In this document: piece after piece, positions 59,331 to 64,000 of the stretch
Layout of the letters: every line of letters begins with the position of its first letter
Numbering within the stretch: position 1 is the first letter of the stretch
Origin: Neckera pumila
Lineage: Eukaryota; Streptophyta; Bryopsida; Hypnales; Neckeraceae
Length of the DNA stretch: 64,000 bases
Direction: 5' to 3'
NCBI GenBank assembly: GCA_963969595.1
Contig: OZ018411.1
Span: forward strand, 9,426,501-9,490,500
The notes under the pieces: model-generated
What the model saw: only the letters and a program-made list of their open reading frames with translations
Told to the model about the DNA's origin: nothing
Databases searched by the model: none
Made by a program: the position numbers and the translations under genes

Positions 59331-60256
59331 CCCCTCAAAGTCCTAAGGTCATTTTTCTGTCAAAAACCACTCAAAACTGCCATTTTAGTTGCGTTCATCC
59401 AAGAAAACAAAATCAAACAATTTTTTAGAATCTAGCCGTAGGATCTTGTACTTCACTTGTCTGAGATCATGTAGTAAAATTTTTATGAAATTTGACCGTA
59501 TAGATTGGAAGATATTAACATTCAAAGTTGAAAAAGGAAGTTTTTTGAACACTGGCTTGCAATTTCAGATGACTTTAACTGCCATTTGTGGAAATTTTTT
59601 GCACTACAAACTTTGAACTTAAAATTTTTGAAGTTGAAGAATTGATTTGAAAGCCTGGAATAAAAATTTCAAAAAACACACATTTGATTTTCATTCTTTA
59701 AAAAATTGTTAAGTAGAAGTAGGTCCAAGATTGAAAAAAACAACTAAATTGTTAATAGCTCTAAGATGGAATTGAAACACAATAATCCCAATGGTAAGAC
59801 TGTTTTAGCAAGCAAACACAACATTGTCAGACAAATTTTTTTGAAAAATTGTGAAAATTGCATTTAAAAATGAATCCTACGAGTTATTTTTTTTAAGAAG
59901 ATGCTCTAATTGCCCAAAAAACAAGATTGTATATAACTTTCTCATTATTAGTCTCAATAGAATGAATCAAAGCTTCACATGTAGATAAAAATATATTATT
60001 TTAGGACAAAAAAATAAAGAACTTTATTTTGATTTTTTGCAATTTTTTTTGTACTGCCCGCCGAGTTCAGTTCTAGGCTTTTTGTGGTATAACTTTTGCT
60101 CCCGGTCATTAATTGAAATAAAAATTGTAATCCCACATAGCTAATCAATTTTTCTATCTTATGTGAAAGTTTCAAAAAAATTCATAAAAAATTGAGGCCA
60201 CAGGAACCTACCCGAAATCCAATTTGTCCCCCGAGGGGACAATAGGACTTTAGGGA
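59331..60256 (+). mobile_element. piggyBac-like element (subfamily B)
   Basis: CTAA on the left (one change from TTAA) and TTAA on the right (60,257-60,260). It starts CCCCTCAAAGTCC and ends GGACTTTAGGGA, 926 bp. It aligns along its length with the 51.7-kb copy. Its right TTAA is also the left TTAA of the next element. Confidence 0.8.
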
Positions 60257-60260
60257 TTAA

Positions 60261-60482
60261 CCCTTGAACACCGGATTAGTGACCGTGGAAAACATCCCTT
60301 TTGACACTGTATGACGTCATCTACTTTATCAAAACCAAAAGTGCTCAATGGAGGTCAAACTGTTGTTCATGATCTCTCCTTCCTACACCAAAATTCAAAG
60401 ATGAATAATTGCACTTTTGTCCTACACAGAAGGATTCTCTCTCATTCATCAACCAGAAAATGACCGCGGTGTTATTTATGGG
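60261..60482. mobile_element. Short piggyBac-like element (222 bp), abutting the previous one
   Basis: TTAA at 60,257-60,260 and 60,483-60,486. It starts CCCTTGAACACCGG and ends CCGCGGTGTTATTTATGGG, an imperfect terminal inverted repeat. The interior includes TGACGTCA (60,312), a bZIP/TGA-type site. It is unlike subfamilies A and B inside. Confidence 0.55.
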
Positions 60483-60486
60483 TTAA

Positions 60487-61727
60487 CTTTGAACTAGCCG
60501 CCAGTTTTTCCAAACCAAAACGGAGACGGCCATGCAAGGGAACATGCATGGGGATTGGAACGGGTACAACCGTAGAGAACAATGCAAGGGAGCGACTGTT
60601 GGGAACGCCAGCAGAAACAAGGCTCCAAGCGTCAATTTTATGCCTTGGCCACGAAGTTACATGGGTACAGGGCAACTGCAACGGAAGCCACGTCGAGGTC
60701 AGTTGGTACGGATGAAAAAGAGGATGATCTCATCCATTAGGGTTTAATTGAAAACGCTCCTGGAGCTCATCACATGTATTGTTGGATTATTTTAGTGTCC
60801 AGCGGTGTGTTGCGGGACTAAATTGAGTTGCAAATTGGTGAATTACGGTCCTGCTCACTCTCAAGGTCTGATGAGGGTTACTGGATTTTAACGAAGACGA
60901 GGGCAAGTCAGTCTTAAAACGGGATCAAAATTTTGGAGACACTCCGACGCTGCAAAAATTTCTGCGTCTCGCTTCGAGTTCTCTCCAAACAGACATTGAA
61001 GAAATTCCACCAAATTTTGCGCAAGACATAACGTTACTCCATGCTGGAGCGACTCCATTCCCTGTTGCTGAGCATATGAGATCGAGTCACAGACTTGGTG
61101 AGGGCGGTTCTGTTGAAGGCAACGTACGCGCGCAGCTTGGATGCGAAGGTAGTGGAGAGCTAGAGCGCCCGCCCTGCCACTGACAAACATTCAGGGTGAC
61201 ATACATTCAATGCTGAACGGGGAGTAGGGTGATCTGTGTTCTTCATTTTCGCACCTTGGTATGCCCCAACGTCTTGTGGTTTGGGAGATCATCTTGCTTT
61301 TTGGACAGGTTTATGAATTGATGAGGCTGGATGCCAGCTGATAAACCCTGATATCTTCATTGAAAGCCTTTGAAGGGTGGCTCAGGGTCTGGCTCCTGGA
61401 TTCCGATTGCCCCTTTGCAATATATTAATTAAATAAACTACCGCAGAAACGTAACGGCGGAGTTTAGTGATGGTTTCAGTGAAAGTGAGCTAGAAGGGTT
61501 GTGATTTCACTTATAATCGACTGGTTTAATCGGAACCTGATCAGGTGCTGTTATTGAATTATTTCTCAATCTCATGTCATGCAGGTTTATTAGACAAGGA
61601 CCGGAAAGAACTGTTTTGCGTACCACTGAGCTTTCTTCTTGTCAGTATTAAGCTTAAGGTTGGACAAATAGTTTGAAGTGAAAGATCGGCAATAGTTGGT
61701 GTCCTCGAGAAGCTCGTGAATGAGGCA
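60487..61727 (+). promoter_or_regulatory. 5' region of the mitochondrial carrier gene
   Basis: GC content is higher than in the intergenic DNA. Open frames occur on both strands (for example minus strand 60,888-61,190), but none shows a recognisable family or an ATG-plus-splice context I can defend. The region probably holds the promoter and 5' UTR, possibly with an upstream non-coding exon. TATATTAATTAAATAAAC lies near 61,420. Confidence 0.4.
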
Positions 61728-64000
61728 ATGGTGCCACCGTCTGATCCATTCCGACTTCGAGGGCTTGCAATTGCAATAGATTCTTCTCATGCGTCCGAAA
61801 CTCACGATGGATTTAATCCAGAAGGCCTGTTTGCCGGGTTGAGATCGGTGCTTGGGTCGAAGGAGGGACGCAGTGCAATGGCCGATGCCCCTCTACGAAA
61901 AGTGGATGTGAAAGAAAAGGCCATTTCGGCTGCAGGAGCCGCAGTCATTTCTGCTTTTATTGTCAACCCTCTTGACGTTGCCAAGGTGGGTTCAGAACCA
62001 GCTGTGATATCTCATTGGAGTGGACAACATATGTGAATTGTTTCACCTAAACCCTAACCCGAAATTGGGCCTCTTTTTTTTAAGAGTCTCCACGTTTATC
62101 TTTTCATTCCCAAAGTGCTTTTGTTTGGAAGCTTGTCCGAGGGATGTTTGACACTCCTACACTGTTGGATTCTCAGGGGTTGTGGTAGATACTTGACATT
62201 TTGGTTTGTTTGCCTCCAGGCTACGGTTGCTCTTTCTCACTGTAGTGTATTTTACAACGATTTGAAGGTGCTGTTCGCGGCAGCAGAGTGCAGTTACCGG
62301 TAGTCCTTGGTGTTTGTCTGTTAAATCTTGAAAGTCTGCTATCTCTGCAGACTAGGCTCCAGGCGCAAGGAGCTGGAGTATCGTATCGGCAGGCATGCGA
62401 AATGGAAGGTTCAAAATCGTTCAAGGTAGTGGAAATGGTAGATTGGTCATAGCACGTTCGTTGTTTTCTTTTGGGTATTCATATGGTAGCTACATGCCCT
62501 GCAGTCTACATGCTTGCTTAGTTCATCGAAAACTTCAGTACAGCAAGGCTTATACCGGTTGCAGCATTTTGAAATTCTCTTTTGGTCGGATACTAGTGTT
62601 TCAGTATTTTGGATTATGGGTTTAGAAAAATAGTGTTTTGGATCCCGCAATGAGATAATCTGCTTTGGGATTTTGACAGGTGACTGTTGATGGAAGGTGT
62701 CCACCAGCCTGTCCTCGAACTTCTGTTGCCGGAGTATCTCTGGATTGTCCCCCTCCTCGCCAACAGTACAAGAACAGTTTGGATGTTATGCGAAGAGTTA
62801 CGCAGGAGGTGGCGATCGTTATCCTTGTTCTCAGTTTTTGTGAATTAGGGTATGTTCTTACTTGGTGTTAAAGAGTGTTGTTATTGAGAGTCTCAGGAAC
62901 GAATTAGACCTACTTCTGGATCAGATTCACATTGTAAACATCACCGCTAACACCAAGTAAGAACATACCCTTCGTATTTAATGAATGCCATAATAGGTCC
63001 GAGCTCATACATTTTAGGCCTCTAAAGAATCTCTTATGCAATCTGACATTACTCTTTTTGAGATTCAGTTCCCAAGGCTTTTGGTTTGCAATTTTCCTGC
63101 TACACTTATAACACCTGATGTTTTGAATTGGTAATTGTATGCAGGAGGGCTTTCTTCGATTGTGGAGAGGACTCAATGCTTCCCTTGCAATTTCCATTCC
63201 AACAGTAAGTTCTGTCACTGTCATATTGAATTTGTTTCGTTTTGTGCAATGGTCCTGTGTAGTTCGTTTCACGGTTGTGTAGCACTGGTCTTGAAGTTGG
63301 AATAATTAATCATGTTCGCAGTTGTCTCATTACTAACAGCTTCAGCTATCTTTGCACAAGGCCTTCTTGTTCAATAAATGCCATTTTTGGAACCAAGAAT
63401 GCATACGACTATTCTTGTCTTCAGGTAGTGGGCCTAAACAGGTTGATGACACGTGGAAATGATTGAATCAGGTTGGAATCTACCTGCCATGTTACGACCT
63501 CCTCCGGGAAGCCCTGTATCGATACTCTGATGAGAATTCTTTGGATTTGAAGCCATACGCACCTCTATTAGCTGGTTCTCTAGCGCGATCTCTAGCAGTT
63601 ATTGTGTGTTCACCACTTGAGCTTGCCAAAACTCGTATGCAGGTAACAAATTCTAGTACGCTCTGTGAATTCATCAGTCAAGCCTTCAGCGAGTCTGGTT
63701 TTTGTCTGAATAGCAAGCGCGCAGACATGGATGTGGCAGACATTGATTGTATGCACATTCATGCCTAGGTTGCTTCTTTAAGAAGTGGTTTTTGAATGAC
63801 GGGAATTTTTTTGATGCATTCTTTGAATCAAATATTCAGTTCAAGTTTTGGATCATTGCAGGCTCAAATTGATACAAGGACCGGAAAACTGCCTGGAGTA
63901 GTCGCAGTTTTACGTAGCGTAAATAATACTCATGGAGTAAATGGAGGCCGATGTAAGATTTCTTGTCCTCTGTAGGAATCCGTTCAGCAGATTAATCTGT
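61728..64000 (+). CDS. Mitochondrial carrier, MTM1 / SLC25A39-40 type, 5' part (truncated by window end)
   Basis: Inner-membrane carrier related to plant and yeast MTM1 (manganese trafficking/SOD2 activation in yeast) and animal SLC25A39/40 (mitochondrial glutathione import); roles are from family knowledge. Exons seen: 61728-61985, 62351-62425, 62680-62808, 63145-63204, 63472-63642, 63862 to about 63952, all GT..AG with agreeing phases. The first carrier signature, NPLDVAK then TRLQAQ, spans exons 1-2 (P81-K86). GFLRLWRGLNASLAISIPT precedes the next helix and VGIYLPCYDLLREAL begins it. The second signature, SPLELAKTRMQ, ends exon 5 (P222-K227). The third repeat lies beyond the window. The start is the ATG giving MVPPSDPF; a longer in-frame start is not available because the upstream in-frame codon is GTG. 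About 50 residues precede the first repeat, as in plant MTM1 proteins. The last exon border is the least certain. Confidence 0.88.
62847..62971. repeat. 24-bp perfect inverted repeat in intron 3 of the carrier gene
   Basis: The sequence from 62,847 to 62,870 (core GTATGTTCTTACTTGGTG) is exactly complementary to 62,948-62,971, with 77 bases between. Both arms lie in the intron 62,809-63,144. The transcript could form a stem-loop here. A templated local inversion or a tiny MITE could also explain it. Confidence 0.8.

Noticed and set aside
24374..60256. CCCTAAA/TTTAGGG motifs as interstitial telomere repeats
   Set aside because: Each occurs once at the end of a repeated element, in inverted pairs next to TTAA, never as tandem arrays.
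60888..61190. 100-codon minus-strand frame in GC-richer DNA upstream of the carrier gene
   Set aside because: It has no recognisable domain or splice partners and lies where the carrier promoter or 5' UTR is expected.
61716..61727. Upstream start of the carrier gene giving four more residues
   Set aside because: The codon at 61,716 is GTG; the first ATG in frame is at 61,728, and a nuclear gene is expected to use ATG.
1..64000. CRISPR arrays, prokaryotic operons, rRNA or organelle genes
   Set aside because: None was seen. Repeats lack regular spacers, and all genes recognised are intron-containing nuclear plant genes.

Overview
The window is nuclear DNA of a land plant, probably a seed-free plant such as a moss. 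This rests on three things: spliceosomal introns with GT..AG borders throughout, a kinesin-5 and a mitochondrial carrier whose exons join into plant-type proteins, and very AT-rich repeat-filled DNA between the genes. The species assignment is inference. Three gene types were reconstructed exon by exon, with every splice phase agreeing.

Layout. (1) 1-1734: AT-rich flank and tandem-repeat-rich 5' region. (2) 1735-8422, plus strand: a complete 23-exon kinesin-5 gene (1,012 aa), copy A. (3) 8.4-22.5 kb: no genes, but a succession of foldback (palindromic) elements and tandem repeats. (4) 22528-28289, minus strand: an intact 9-exon, very AT-rich amino-acid/polyamine permease gene (583 aa) whose intron 4 carries nested transposon copies. 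(5) 28.3-34.9 kb: repeats. (6) 35748-42300, minus strand: kinesin-5 copy B, the inverted partner of copy A. (7) 42.3-60.5 kb: dispersed elements, no genes. (8) 61728 to the end, plus strand: the 5' part of an MTM1/SLC25A39-40-type mitochondrial carrier gene, running off the window.

Main observations. The two kinesin-5 copies form an inverted repeat of about 6.26 kb per arm with a spacer of about 26 kb. From 2981 to 8772 I found no difference between them, introns included, yet exons 1-2, intron 2 and the 3' flank are homologous but clearly diverged (about 15% in exons 1-2). An identical core inside older, diverged homologous flanks is what gene conversion between inverted paralogues leaves. 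Copy A also carries a decayed second copy of exon 2 in its intron 2, so its 5' end is probably chimeric.

The second observation is a family of elements of about 0.2-1.8 kb (long ones include nested insertions) that begin CCCCTAAA, end TTTAGGGG and are flanked by TTAA. This is the terminus and target-site arrangement of piggyBac-type DNA transposons. About ten copies occur here, some nested in each other, and one nested insertion can be compared with an unoccupied TTAA site in a sister copy. No transposase is visible, so they would be non-autonomous.

The genes have no evident functional connection: kinesin-5 is a mitotic spindle motor, the permease a membrane transporter, and the carrier a mitochondrial inner-membrane protein. 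Their proximity looks incidental.
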